From NCBI GenBank assembly GCA_025358255.1, contig JANYKC010000096.1, positions 1 to 64,000 on the forward strand: a stretch of DNA of 64,000 nt, in the 5' to 3' direction. Shown here piece by piece: positions 18,365 to 27,400 of this stretch; the stretch's first letter is position 1, and every line of letters starts with the position of its first letter. A model generated the notes under the pieces. That model saw only the letters and a list, made by a program, of their open reading frames with translations. It did no database searches and was not told the origin of the DNA. This stretch comes from Spirochaetaceae bacterium. Its GTDB lineage: Bacteria > Spirochaetota > Spirochaetia > Treponematales > Rectinemataceae. The position numbers and the translations under genes are program-made.

Positions 18365-20092
18365 ATGGCCTATGACATCAATACCCACACGATCAGCGAT
18401 ATTCCCGCAAGGGGTGCCGCGGCCTTTGGCGACGCGCCCGCCCTCGTCATGCTAGGCGGCAAATCGGTCAGTTACCGCGAGCTTGAGCGCTTCACCCGGA
18501 GGGCCGCGGCTTCATTGCGATCGAGGGGCGTGCAAAAAGGTGACCCTGTGGTCATCCTTTCGGAAAACCGCCCCGAATGGGGGGTCGCCTCCTTCGGCGT
18601 GGCGCGCTCGGGCGCGGTCGCGGTGCCGATCCTCGCGGACTTCCCGACAGAGCAGGTCGGCAACATCATCTTTCACTCCCAGGCAAAGGCGATAATCGCC
18701 TCGGCTCGGTTCCGCCGAAAGCTCGAGGCCTTGGCGATCACTGCCGCCCTCCTTCCCATCGAGGAGCTCATCGAGCCAGGAGACGAGGTCGAAGGCTTCA
18801 GCGCCTCGGAAGCCGGAGTTCGTCCTGAGGACCTGGCGGCCATTGTCTACACCTCGGGCACGACCGGTCGCTCGAAAGGCGTCATGCTCACCCAGCGCAA
18901 CCTGGTCGCGGACGCCTTGGCCTGCTCCTCGGTCATAGTCCTCGATACGAATGATGTCCTCCTCTCCATCCTCCCCTTGGCCCATACCTATGAGTACACC
19001 ATCGGTTTCCTCATCCCCACCATGTCCGGCGCCTGCATCAACTACCTCGACAAGCCGCCGTCGGCCACCGTCCTCCTCCCGACGCTTGCCAGACTCAGGC
19101 CGACCATCGTCCTCTCGGTCCCCCTGGTCATCGAGAAGATCTATCGATCTGGGGTGAAGCCCAATCTCGAGAAGATAGGCCTGTATCGGGTCGGCCTTTT
19201 CCGGCCCCTCCTCCAGCGCCTGGCAGGCGGCAAGCTCAAGAGCAGCTTCGGCGGGCGGATCAGGTTTTTCGGCATTGGCGGCGCTCCCCTCGATCCCGAA
19301 GTGGAGCGTTTCCTCCTTGCGGCCCGCTTCCCCTACGCCATCGGCTACGGCCTCACCGAGACTGCGCCCATCATCGCCGCCTCCGCCGTGGGCAAGACCC
19401 GGCTCCAGATGGCCGGACCGCCCCTCAAAGGTGCCGACATCCGCATCGCCAGCGCCGAATATCCCCAAGGTTGCCCAGCGGGAGAGATCGGGGAAATCCA
19501 GGTGCGCGGACCCATGGTCGGTCCCGGATATTACCGAGACGAGGAGCGCAGCGCCGAAGCCTTCACCCTTGACGGCTATTTCCGCACCGGCGACCTTGGC
19601 TGCTTCGACAAGAAGCATCGGCTCTATGTTCGCGGACGGCTCAAGACCATGATCCTCGGCGCCTCGGGAGAGAACATCTATCCGGAAGAGGTCGAGGCAG
19701 TCCTCAATTCCTCGCCCTTTGTCGCGGAGTCCCTGGTCTACGGCGACGATGCTGGGCTGACAGCCCTGGTCATGCTGAAACCGGAGATCATGGACGAACT
19801 CGGCGCCTACGTCCTGGAAGGCCTGCAAGGCGCAGAAAAGGCGGCGACGCGCTTTGGACAGCAGGTTGGCGCGGCGATAAAAGCGGTCATCGGGCAGGCT
19901 GGCGCGGCGGAGCAGGCCGCGGAGAAGGCGGCGATCCTCCTGCTTGGCCGCGTGAGGAAAGAAGCGAATGAGAAGCTCGCCGCTTTTTCACGGATCGGCC
20001 GGGTCGAGCGGCAGGTGGATCCTTTTGAAAAGACGCCGACCCAGAAGATCAAGCGCTTTCTCTACCAAGGGAAGGCTGAGAGCAAGCGCTAG
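18365..20092 (+). CDS. AMP-dependent synthetase/ligase (long-chain acyl-CoA synthetase type), copy 2
   Basis: The 575-residue product is a tandem paralogue of the preceding gene along its whole length. It shares VYTSGTTGRSKGVMLTQRN, YGLTETAPI, FRTGDLG and GRLKTMILGASGENIYPEEVE, and the same C-terminal helical insertion (residues about 485-545) before EKTPTQKIKRFLY. The two probably activate different acyl substrates or form a hetero-oligomer, but this is inference. The gap to the first gene is 11 bp and no strong Shine-Dalgarno is visible (ACGGGGATCACC before ATG), so translational coupling is likely. The expected role is fatty-acid activation for lipid synthesis or salvage at the cytoplasmic membrane face. 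Confidence 0.87.
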   Translation: MAYDINTHTISDIPARGAAAFGDAPALVMLGGKSVSYRELERFTRRAAASLRSRGVQKGDPVVILSENRPEWGVASFGVARSGAVAVPILADFPTEQVGNIIFHSQAKAIIASARFRRKLEALAITAALLPIEELIEPGDEVEGFSASEAGVRPEDLAAIVYTSGTTGRSKGVMLTQRNLVADALACSSVIVLDTNDVLLSILPLAHTYEYTIGFLIPTMSGACINYLDKPPSATVLLPTLARLRPTIVLSVPLVIEKIYRSGVKPNLEKIGLYRVGLFRPLLQRLAGGKLKSSFGGRIRFFGIGGAPLDPEVERFLLAARFPYAIGYGLTETAPIIAASAVGKTRLQMAGPPLKGADIRIASAEYPQGCPAGEIGEIQVRGPMVGPGYYRDEERSAEAFTLDGYFRTGDLGCFDKKHRLYVRGRLKTMILGASGENIYPEEVEAVLNSSPFVAESLVYGDDAGLTALVMLKPEIMDELGAYVLEGLQGAEKAATRFGQQVGAAIKAVIGQAGAAEQAAEKAAILLLGRVRKEANEKLAAFSRIGRVERQVDPFEKTPTQKIKRFLYQGKAESKR

Positions 20093-20105
20093 CCTCGCAT
20101 TGAGC

Positions 20106-20121
20106 GGAAGCCATCGCTTCC
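20106..20121 (+). terminator. weak terminator-like hairpin after the ligase pair
   Basis: GGAAGC, a four-base loop CATC, and GCTTCC form a 6-bp stem followed by TTT. The short stem and short T run make this a weak call. Confidence 0.3.
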
Positions 20122-20159
20122 TTTGGGGTTGGGCGGGATAGTATTGGGCGGTTTTTGTC

Positions 20160-20204
20160 TTGACAGGGCTGGTGCTTCGCTTCAAGATAATGTAAGCGCT
20201 TACA
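20160..20204 (+). promoter_or_regulatory. promoter and LacI-type operator of the galactosidase operon
   Basis: TTGACA (20160-20165) is followed after 17 bp by CAAGAT (20183-20188). Two bases later comes a perfect 14-bp palindrome TGTAAGCGCTTACA (20191-20204) with the central CG typical of LacI-family operators. The operator covers the expected transcription start just upstream of the lacI-like gene, which predicts autorepression of the operon. A near-identical site and layout precede the ABC transporter operon at 29767-29808. Confidence 0.8.
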
Positions 20205-20215
20205 TAGAGGAACCA

Positions 20216-21244
20216 ATGAGGATTGAAGACATAGCAAAGGAAGCTGGAGTCTCGATTGCCACCGTTTCCAGGGTCCTCAACAATCCGCAGATCGTCAAGA
20301 AGGAGACCCGCGACCGCGTCCTCGCGGTGGTCACGAAGCACGACTACGTGCCCGACTCCCTGGCCCGTGGCCTCATGACTAGGCATTCCAAGACAGTTGG
20401 CGTCCTCATCATCTCCGTCAGCAACTCATATTACATGGAAATAACCGAGACGATCCAGCGCAGGCTTCGTGAGGCCGGCTACATGATGTTGCTCGGCGCG
20501 ACCGACGATTCCCCCGAGCTTGAGAGGCGCTACATCCTGGACTTCGCCTCACGACGGGTCGACGGCATCATCGTCATCGACGCCTCCCACGAGAACTACG
20601 CCTCGGGGTTCTACCCCCGCGCCGCCGCAAAAAGGCCCATTGTCCTCGTCCATTCCGACGAGGCGATACGGGCTTCGGGAATGCGGGAAGTCTTCCTTGA
20701 CCAGCGGCTCGGGATGCGCCGCGCGATGGACCACCTCTGGGCCCTCGGACATCGCGAGGTGGTCTTCCTCAGGGGCCGCGAAGGCTTCTCCTATGACCTC
20801 AAGCAGGAGGCCTGGTCGGATTGGCTCCTCGAACACGGCGCCGAACCGCGGCCCGAACTCGTCCTGCGCATCGACGAAGGCAACACCGAGGATGCCGTGC
20901 CCCTGGCCGAGGAAGCGGTCAGCCAAGCCCTCCGCGGCGGCCTCGTGCGCAGCGCCATTTTCGCCTGCAACGATCTCCAGGCCCGCGGAGCCGTGTCCGC
21001 CGTCACGAAATCGGGCCTCCGCATCCCGGAGGACCTTTCGATCATGAGCCACGACAACACCATCCTCGCGGTGTCAGGGAGGGTCCAGCTCACCTCGGTC
21101 GACCTGAAAATGAAAAGCGTCGGGCTTGCGGCATCGGAGCTCCTTTTCCAGGCGATGGGGGGAGGAGGAATCGAAGGCGCAAGCAGGCGCATCGAACCGG
21201 AGCTCGTGCTGCGAGATTCCACGGGGAGGGCATGCAATGGTTAG
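20216..21244 (+). CDS. LacI-family transcriptional regulator of galactoside utilisation
   Basis: The 342-residue product has an N-terminal HTH, MRIEDIAKEAGVSIATVSRVLNN, and the hinge region expected of LacI/GalR proteins. It continues with a periplasmic-binding-protein-like effector domain (VGVLIISVSNSYYMEITETIQRRL to the C-terminus). The ATG at 20216 is chosen because the HTH begins there and AGAGG lies just upstream; a longer upstream frame exists but would precede the HTH. It is the first gene of an operon with alpha- and beta-galactosidase and sits directly behind a perfect LacI-type operator. It most likely represses its own operon and the transporter operon starting at 29734. The inducer is inferred to be a galactoside or galactose. 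Confidence 0.9.
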   Translation: MRIEDIAKEAGVSIATVSRVLNNPQIVKKETRDRVLAVVTKHDYVPDSLARGLMTRHSKTVGVLIISVSNSYYMEITETIQRRLREAGYMMLLGATDDSPELERRYILDFASRRVDGIIVIDASHENYASGFYPRAAAKRPIVLVHSDEAIRASGMREVFLDQRLGMRRAMDHLWALGHREVVFLRGREGFSYDLKQEAWSDWLLEHGAEPRPELVLRIDEGNTEDAVPLAEEAVSQALRGGLVRSAIFACNDLQARGAVSAVTKSGLRIPEDLSIMSHDNTILAVSGRVQLTSVDLKMKSVGLAASELLFQAMGGGGIEGASRRIEPELVLRDSTGRACNG

Positions 21245-23477
21245 GACGCTCACAGGCAAGGATGGAGGTCCCCTAGCCTGGATCCTCGAAGCCGGGCCCG
21301 CAAGCTATGTCATCGCCCTTTTCAAGGGCAGATACCTGGTCCAGTATCACTGGGGCTCGAGGATGGAGCCCGGCCTCGACGGCCTGGCCGCCATTTCCGC
21401 GCCGCTCGAAGGCTTCGGGGCGGCCCAGGACCTGACAGACAAGAGCTACGGCATGCATCGCCTCCCCCAGGAGTATCCCTGGCCCCAGGGAGGCGATTTC
21501 CGTAGCCCTGCGCTCTGCGCCGGAATCCTCCCCGGTGGCCAACCCGCGATGGATTTCGCCTATCGCCGCCATTCGATCGTCCCCGGCCTGCCCGAATGGG
21601 GCGGCCTTCCCCTTCCCCATGGGGCAAAGGACGACGGACCCCTCCTCCACCTGGAGATCGAGCTGAAGGACGACGTTTCAGGCCTCGCCATTGTCCTCCT
21701 CTACCTGCCCCTCCCGGGCTCAGGCGTGATTGTCCGGGCTGCCCGCCTTGAAAACCGCGGAAAGAGGGACCTGAAGCTCGACCGGGCCTACAGCTTCAGC
21801 ATCGACCTTCCACCCATGGCCGCTGGCCTCGACCTCCTGGCCAGCGACGGGGGCTGGGCGCGCGAGCGGGTCCTTGAGCGCAGGCGCCTGGGGCCCGGCC
21901 GCGTCGAACTCGAAAGCCGCAAGGGCGTTTCAGGCCACGGCTCCAGCCCCTGCGCCATCCTCGCGCGGCCTGACGCTTCGGAGGACCATGGCGAGGTCTG
22001 GGCAGCGGCCCTCATGTATTCGGGCGACTGGGTGCTCTCGATCGAACGCAGCGAAGAGGGCGGTTTCCGTCTCCAGGGAGGCCTCCACCCCGAGCTCTTC
22101 TCGCGGACCCTCCTGCCCGGGCAGGCATTCCACACGCCCGCCGTCATCCTTGCCCATTCCGGCGATGGCCTTGCCGGCCTCTCATGCGGCCTTCACCGTT
22201 TCGCCCGACACAACGTCATGCCCGCGGCCTGGGCCGAAAAGGAGAGGCCCGTCCTCCTGAACAGCTGGGAAGCGGCCTATTTCGACTACAACGAAGGCGA
22301 CCTTGTCGAGATAGCACGCGGAGCGGCGGATCTCGGCGCCGAGCTCTTTGTCCTCGACGATGGCTGGTTCGGGAAGCGGAACGACGACAGGACGAGTCTC
22401 GGGGACTGGGAGCATAACCCGGCCAAGCTGCCTCAGGGCCTTGCCGGGCTCGCCGACAAAGTGCATGCGCTCGGCTTGCAGTTCGGGCTCTGGATCGAAC
22501 CGGAGATGGCATCGCGGGAAAGTGACTTCTACCGCGCCCACCCTGATTGGGTCCTTTCGCTGGACGGCAGGGAGCTTTCCGAGGGCAGGAACCAGCTCAT
22601 ACTCGACCTCGGGCGCCCCGAGGTCAGGGCCGAGCTGGAATCGCGCATCGCTGGGCTCCTTGCAAGCGCGCGCATCGATTATGTCAAATGGGACATGAAC
22701 AGGCCCTTCTCCCGGGCAGGCTCACCCGGTTGCCCGCAAGGCGAGGCGAGGCACCGTTATGTGCTTGGCCTCTATGAGCTGGCCCGAAAGCTCACGGCAG
22801 CCTTCCCCGGCATCCTCTTCGAGGGCTGCGCCGCCGGCGGGGCGCGCCTGGATTACGGAGTCCTCTCCTTTTTCCCCCAGTTCTGGCTCTCCGACAACAC
22901 CGATCCCGTCTGGCGCGCTCCCATGCAGGACACAGCCAGCCTCTTCTTCCCGCCCCAGGCCATAGCAGCGCACCTTTCGGCCTCGCCCAACCACCAGACC
23001 GGCCGCGTGACAAGCCTCGCCTCACGCAGCAGGGTGGCCATGGCCGGCGTCTATGGCCTCGAGCTCGACCCCCGCCGCCTTCCGCCCGGGGAGGCCGCAG
23101 CCGTGAGGGCGGATATCGCCTGGTACATCCGGCACCGCGGCACCATCCAGCTCGGCGACTCCTGGCGGCCACTTGCGCCGGAAGATGATGGCAATTGGAC
23201 ACACCTATGCGTCTCGAAGGACCGCCGGGAGGCGGTTTTCCTCTGGATGAGGCCGGGCGCGATCGCCAATGTCGGCCCTGAGCGCGCGAGGCTCCCTGGC
23301 CTGTCTCCCGATGCGCATTATGCGATCTCATCTCCGGACCTGCCGCTTTTCGGAAGCCGGGTGTTCACGGGGGCCGAACTCCGCGTCCGCGGCTTCGAAT
23401 TCGAGGTTCCGCCCGGGCCTGATCCGCGGGCCCTGGCGTTCGAACTGTCCGCGACCGACGCGGAACAAGGATGGTAG
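21237..23477 (+). CDS. alpha-galactosidase, GH36
   Basis: The 746-residue product is a typical full-length GH36 alpha-galactosidase (relatives are about 730 residues), hydrolysing terminal alpha-1,6-galactosides such as melibiose, raffinose or stachyose. The catalytic nucleophile motif YVKWDMNRPF places Asp486, and LSDNTDP places the acid/base at Asp553. The N-terminal beta-sandwich (residues about 1-320) is followed by the TIM barrel (DDGWFGKRNDD, GLWIEPEM). ATG 21237 overlaps the regulator stop by 8 bp and has GGGGAGGG about 7 bases upstream, indicating translational coupling. No signal peptide is seen, so it is cytoplasmic and needs imported substrate, which fits the nearby transporter. 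Confidence 0.93.
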   Translation: MVRTLTGKDGGPLAWILEAGPASYVIALFKGRYLVQYHWGSRMEPGLDGLAAISAPLEGFGAAQDLTDKSYGMHRLPQEYPWPQGGDFRSPALCAGILPGGQPAMDFAYRRHSIVPGLPEWGGLPLPHGAKDDGPLLHLEIELKDDVSGLAIVLLYLPLPGSGVIVRAARLENRGKRDLKLDRAYSFSIDLPPMAAGLDLLASDGGWARERVLERRRLGPGRVELESRKGVSGHGSSPCAILARPDASEDHGEVWAAALMYSGDWVLSIERSEEGGFRLQGGLHPELFSRTLLPGQAFHTPAVILAHSGDGLAGLSCGLHRFARHNVMPAAWAEKERPVLLNSWEAAYFDYNEGDLVEIARGAADLGAELFVLDDGWFGKRNDDRTSLGDWEHNPAKLPQGLAGLADKVHALGLQFGLWIEPEMASRESDFYRAHPDWVLSLDGRELSEGRNQLILDLGRPEVRAELESRIAGLLASARIDYVKWDMNRPFSRAGSPGCPQGEARHRYVLGLYELARKLTAAFPGILFEGCAAGGARLDYGVLSFFPQFWLSDNTDPVWRAPMQDTASLFFPPQAIAAHLSASPNHQTGRVTSLASRSRVAMAGVYGLELDPRRLPPGEAAAVRADIAWYIRHRGTIQLGDSWRPLAPEDDGNWTHLCVSKDRREAVFLWMRPGAIANVGPERARLPGLSPDAHYAISSPDLPLFGSRVFTGAELRVRGFEFEVPPGPDPRALAFELSATDAEQGW

Positions 23478-23479
23478 TC

Positions 23480-25525
23480 ATGCACGCAAGGACTTTCGCT
23501 CCAGCCGTCGGCCTGGTAGACGGCATCCTGTATGGGGGGGACTACAACCCCGAACAATGGTCCCCTTCGACCTGGAAAGAGGACATAGGGCTCATGAAGG
23601 AAGCCGGCGTCAACCTCGTGACGCTTGGCGTCTTCTCCTGGGCCATCCTGGAACCCTCCGAGGGCGAATACGATTTTTCGCGCATGGACATCCTCATGGA
23701 GCTCCTTTCCGCGGGGGGGATCAAGGTCGACCTGGCCACGGGCACGGCGGCCCAGCCGGCCTGGGCCTCGGTGGCATACACGGACATCGCCCCCATGGAT
23801 GAGCGCGGCATGCGCTTCAGCCATGGCTCGAGGCAGAGCTACTGCCCGAACAGCCCCTCCTACCTCCGGCTTTCGCGTGCCCTCGTCGAGGCGCTGGGAA
23901 AGCGTTATGCGGCACATCCTGCCCTTGCCCTCTGGCACGTCAACAACGAGGTTGCCTGCCATCTCCAGGCCTGCACCTGCGACACCTGCGCGGCGCTCTT
24001 CCGCAAATGGCTCGCCTCGCGCTACGGCGGCCTTGAAAGGCTCAATGAGGCCTGGGGCACTGCCTTCTGGAGCCAGCGCTATTCCTCCTGGGAGGAGATC
24101 GTCCCGCCCCGCGTCTCCACCGCAAGCCTGAACCCCGCCGCCAGGCTGGATTACCGCCGCTTCATGTCCGACTCCTTCCTCGACCTGGTCCGCGGCGAGG
24201 CCGGCATCCTGCGCCGGGTTTCCCCTGGGATACCCATCACGACGAACCTCATGTGGACCGATGGCGCCGACTGGTTCCGCCTCGATGGCGTGGTCGATGC
24301 CCTCGCCTACGACTCCTACCCCGATCCTTCGGAAAAGGAGTCCTGGCGCTGGGCCGCCTACATGTTCGACCTGACGCGCGGACACCTTGGCGGGAAACCC
24401 TGGCTCCTCATGGAGCAGGCTCCGAGCCAGGTGAACTGGCGTCCACTCAACGCGGCCAAGAAACCCGGCCTCATGCGGCTCTGGAGCTCCCAGGCCCTGG
24501 CGCATGGCTCCGATTCCGTGCTGTTCTTCCAATGGCGCGCGAGCGTCCGCGGCAGCGAGCAGTTCCATTCGGCCATGCTGCCGCACGCGGGAGCATCCTC
24601 GCGCCGGCATGCCGAGGTCAAGGCCTTCGGCATGGAGCTCGCGCGGCTATCGGGCAAGAACGGCTCCCTTCCAGGGCTTGCCGGAAGCGTGGTCAGCGCC
24701 CGCGCCGCCCTCATCAATTCCTATGACAGCTGGTGGTTCAGCCAGTACCGGCCTTTCCCGACCGATGCCTATGATTACCAGCGTTTCGTGCGGGACTGGC
24801 ACGACTCACTGTCCCGCCTCCATGTCCCGGTGGACATCATCTCCCCGCGCGATTCACTGGACGGATACGGCCTGGTCCTCGCCCCGGCGCTCTTCCTCGC
24901 GGATGAGGAACTGCTGTCCCGCCTAGGCTCCTTCGTGAAGGACGGCGGAACCCTCGCCACCGGAATCGGGGCCGCGATGGTCGACGAGGAGGGGAAGGTC
25001 CGCACGGGGGGCTATGGCGGACAACTTGCCCGCCTTTGCGGCATCCACATCCAGGAATACGACGTCGAGACGCCACGAGGTGGCGTCACCGCGGGGGGCT
25101 ATCCTGTCCATGCCTGGTTCGACCTCATCGAAGCGGCGAAGGAGACGGAAGTCCTCGCTTTCTACGAAGGCGGATCATGGTTAGCGGGTTTCGCCGCGGC
25201 CACCAAGGCCAAGGCCGGCAAGGGCAATGCCTACTGGCTCGGCACGAGGGCGGAAAGCAGTTATCTTGATGCCTTCATGGCCGACTGCCTCGCGGCCGCC
25301 GGCATCGAAGGCCTTGTCGCGGCCGGCCCCGACATCGAGGCCTGTGTCCGCCTGACCGCTTCAGGCGAGGAACTGCTCTTTGTGATGAACCATGGGGAAG
25401 GGGAAGGCCGCGCCAGACCCGTGACGAAGGGATGGAAGCTCGTCCATGGCCCCGGCGTCATCGATGAAGGGGAAGAGCTAGCGCTGACGCCGCTGACCTT
25501 CGCCGTACTATCCAGGCGTGCATAG
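23480..25525 (+). CDS. beta-galactosidase, GH42
   Basis: The 681-residue product is a GH42 beta-galactosidase acting on lactose-type or plant beta-galactosides. YGGDYNPEQW opens the barrel. HVNNEVACH gives the acid/base Glu157, and LLMEQAPSQVNW gives the nucleophile Glu312. The Cys cluster CHLQACTCDTC (residues about 160-170) matches the zinc-binding group of many GH42 enzymes. A trimerisation domain and a small C-terminal domain follow (residues about 390-680). An ATG three codons earlier (23471) overlaps the upstream stop, but AAGGA is better spaced for 23480. It has no signal peptide. It is the last gene of the regulator-GH36-GH42 operon and converges with the hydrolase gene at 25619. Confidence 0.92.
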   Translation: MHARTFAPAVGLVDGILYGGDYNPEQWSPSTWKEDIGLMKEAGVNLVTLGVFSWAILEPSEGEYDFSRMDILMELLSAGGIKVDLATGTAAQPAWASVAYTDIAPMDERGMRFSHGSRQSYCPNSPSYLRLSRALVEALGKRYAAHPALALWHVNNEVACHLQACTCDTCAALFRKWLASRYGGLERLNEAWGTAFWSQRYSSWEEIVPPRVSTASLNPAARLDYRRFMSDSFLDLVRGEAGILRRVSPGIPITTNLMWTDGADWFRLDGVVDALAYDSYPDPSEKESWRWAAYMFDLTRGHLGGKPWLLMEQAPSQVNWRPLNAAKKPGLMRLWSSQALAHGSDSVLFFQWRASVRGSEQFHSAMLPHAGASSRRHAEVKAFGMELARLSGKNGSLPGLAGSVVSARAALINSYDSWWFSQYRPFPTDAYDYQRFVRDWHDSLSRLHVPVDIISPRDSLDGYGLVLAPALFLADEELLSRLGSFVKDGGTLATGIGAAMVDEEGKVRTGGYGGQLARLCGIHIQEYDVETPRGGVTAGGYPVHAWFDLIEAAKETEVLAFYEGGSWLAGFAAATKAKAGKGNAYWLGTRAESSYLDAFMADCLAAAGIEGLVAAGPDIEACVRLTASGEELLFVMNHGEGEGRARPVTKGWKLVHGPGVIDEGEELALTPLTFAVLSRRA

Positions 25526-25618
25526 TGCCTTGCCTTTCTTCCTCCGCGCACGCCGCGGCTGCGCTCCGGGACCTCTGCGGGAAATTCCTTCCTCGGATCC
25601 GCCTTGCTCGGCGTTTAT

Positions 25619-26539
25619 CTATGCCAGGTCGTTCTCCGTCAGGAATGCGCCTATCTGCCTGTCGTACTCGACCGGATCGATGAACAAGGCCTCAGCATGC
25701 TTGGCGCCGGGGGCGATATACAGGCGTCGTGGCTTCCCCTCCCGAACATCGAACATCTCCTGGCTCATCTGCGGCGGGATGTAGTCGTCATCCGCGCCGT
25801 GGGCGAACATGACGGGCGCGGCTATCGCGGTGGCACAGTCAATTGGACGTATCCGTTTGAAGCGCATACCGCCGGTCAGGACAAAGGCCGCCAGTCCAGC
25901 CATGTCGAGGAGAGGGAAGGCAGGCAGGTGGAAATCGGCCTTGAGGCGGCAGGCGAGAAGGCGGCGCAGGTCGGAAAATGGGCAATCGGCGACCACGAAG
26001 GCGACGCGGGGATCGATAGCGGCATGCTGAAGGACGACCGCTGCGCCCATCGATTCGCCATGGGTTCCCACGATGGCTCCGCTGCCGGTCTCCGCTATGG
26101 CCCAGTCCATCCACGCCTTCATGTCGTCGCGCTCGTACCAGCCGAAGGTGGAGTTCCTTCCCCCGCTCTCGCCATGGTGGCGCTGATCGATGGCCAGGAC
26201 GTTGAAACCCCGGTCGCGGAAGGCTGGAAGGTACTTGATCGAACCCCAGCGGGTGTAGGTCACCCCGTGGACGATGATGACGGTCTTGCGCGAGTCCGCA
26301 AGGGGGAACCAAAGCCCGACCATGGAATAGCCCTTCGGCGAAGGCACGATGACCCGCCGCTGCCCCCAGGCCAGGTATTTGTCCTCGGGGATGAGGCCCT
26401 TCTCCACTTCGGTCCGCCAGGAATCGGCAAGGCTCCGTCGCCGCGGCCAGATGACCTGGGCGGCGAAGAAGATGGATGAGAGCGCCGCGATAAAGCCAAG
26501 GGCGGCGAGGCAGGCGAGGGCGATGTTTGTTGCGGTCAT
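25619..26539 (-). CDS. alpha/beta hydrolase with N-terminal membrane anchor
   Basis: The 306-residue product starts with a hydrophobic segment (residues about 5-28), an uncleaved membrane anchor or signal. An alpha/beta-hydrolase fold of the BAAT/DUF1749-like type follows: VIIVHG (oxyanion region), the DQRHHGESGG loop, the nucleophile elbow GTHGESMGAA, Asp in FAHGADDDYIPP, and His in APGAKHAEAL. The substrate is unknown; an esterase or acyl-transfer activity is possible. It begins 9 bp after the permease gene, so it is the last member of the transporter operon. It could deacylate imported oligosaccharides, which is inference only. Confidence 0.8.
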   Translation of the reverse strand: MTATNIALACLAALGFIAALSSIFFAAQVIWPRRRSLADSWRTEVEKGLIPEDKYLAWGQRRVIVPSPKGYSMVGLWFPLADSRKTVIIVHGVTYTRWGSIKYLPAFRDRGFNVLAIDQRHHGESGGRNSTFGWYERDDMKAWMDWAIAETGSGAIVGTHGESMGAAVVLQHAAIDPRVAFVVADCPFSDLRRLLACRLKADFHLPAFPLLDMAGLAAFVLTGGMRFKRIRPIDCATAIAAPVMFAHGADDDYIPPQMSQEMFDVREGKPRRLYIAPGAKHAEALFIDPVEYDRQIGAFLTENDLA

Positions 26540-26548
26540 GCTGCCATC

Positions 26549-27400
26549 CTAACCCTTGTCGGCGCCCATGGTCAGGCCCTCGATGAACCAGCGCTGGAAG
26601 AAGAGGAAGACCGCCAGCGGCGCCAAGGCCGCGATGATCGAACCCGCCGCCGTCAGGTTGTAGCGCGAGATGAACTCTCCCTGCATGTTCGCGAGTCCAA
26701 GGGTGACGGTCTTGAGGGCATCGGTGCGGAGGAGGACGAGGGACCATAGCAGGTCGTTCCAGATCCAGGTGAACTCGAGGACCCCAAGGGCGGCCAGGCT
26801 AGGCAGGGAAAGCGGGAGGATGATCTTCGAGTAGATCGTGAACTCGCCCGCGCCATCGATGCGCGGCGCCTCGATCTGCGAGATGGGGATCTGCTTCATG
26901 AAGTTGCGCATGAAGAAGGTGCAGAAACCCAGCTGGAAGGCCATGTGGAAAAGCATGACGCCGGCCCAGCTGTCGTCGATCCCGATGGCATTCGACATCC
27001 TGAACACGGGTATCATGAGCATCTGGAAGGGGATGAGCATGCCTGCGACAAATGTGATGAGGATGAACCTGGAGCCCTTGAAGCGGTAGAAGGCCAGGGC
27101 GAAGGCCGCGAGGCTGGAGACAAGGAGGGCTCCCACGACCGAAGGCACCGTCACGATGAAGGTGTTGATGATGTATCGCCCCATCCCCGCCTTGTTCCAG
27201 GTGTCGACGAAATTCTCCCAATGCAGGACCTTGGGCGGCCGCCACATCACGGGGTCGGCCATGAGCTCGTCCATGGACTTGAGGGAGGTGAAGACCCCGA
27301 TCACGAGGGGAAGGAGCCATGTCATCACCAGAAGGGTCGCGACGACATAGAAAAGGGTCTTTTTGGCGAGCTTCACGCCGGGGCTTTCGGTTTTTTTCAT
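26549..27400 (-). CDS. ABC sugar transporter permease, MalG/CUT1 type
   Basis: The 283-residue inner-membrane permease has six predicted membrane segments. The first is at residues about 15-35 (FYVVATLLVMTWLLPLVIGVFTSLK). The EAA-type loop contacting the ATPase is at EAPRIDGAGEFTIYSKIILPLSLPSL (near residue 180). Its ATG overlaps the stop of the upstream permease by 4 bp (ATGA), showing translational coupling. It works with the MalF-like permease and the binding lipoprotein upstream. No ATP-binding gene lies in this operon, so a shared MsiK/UgpC-type ATPase encoded elsewhere is expected. Confidence 0.92.
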   Translation of the reverse strand: MKKTESPGVKLAKKTLFYVVATLLVMTWLLPLVIGVFTSLKSMDELMADPVMWRPPKVLHWENFVDTWNKAGMGRYIINTFIVTVPSVVGALLVSSLAAFALAFYRFKGSRFILITFVAGMLIPFQMLMIPVFRMSNAIGIDDSWAGVMLFHMAFQLGFCTFFMRNFMKQIPISQIEAPRIDGAGEFTIYSKIILPLSLPSLAALGVLEFTWIWNDLLWSLVLLRTDALKTVTLGLANMQGEFISRYNLTAAGSIIAALAPLAVFLFFQRWFIEGLTMGADKG

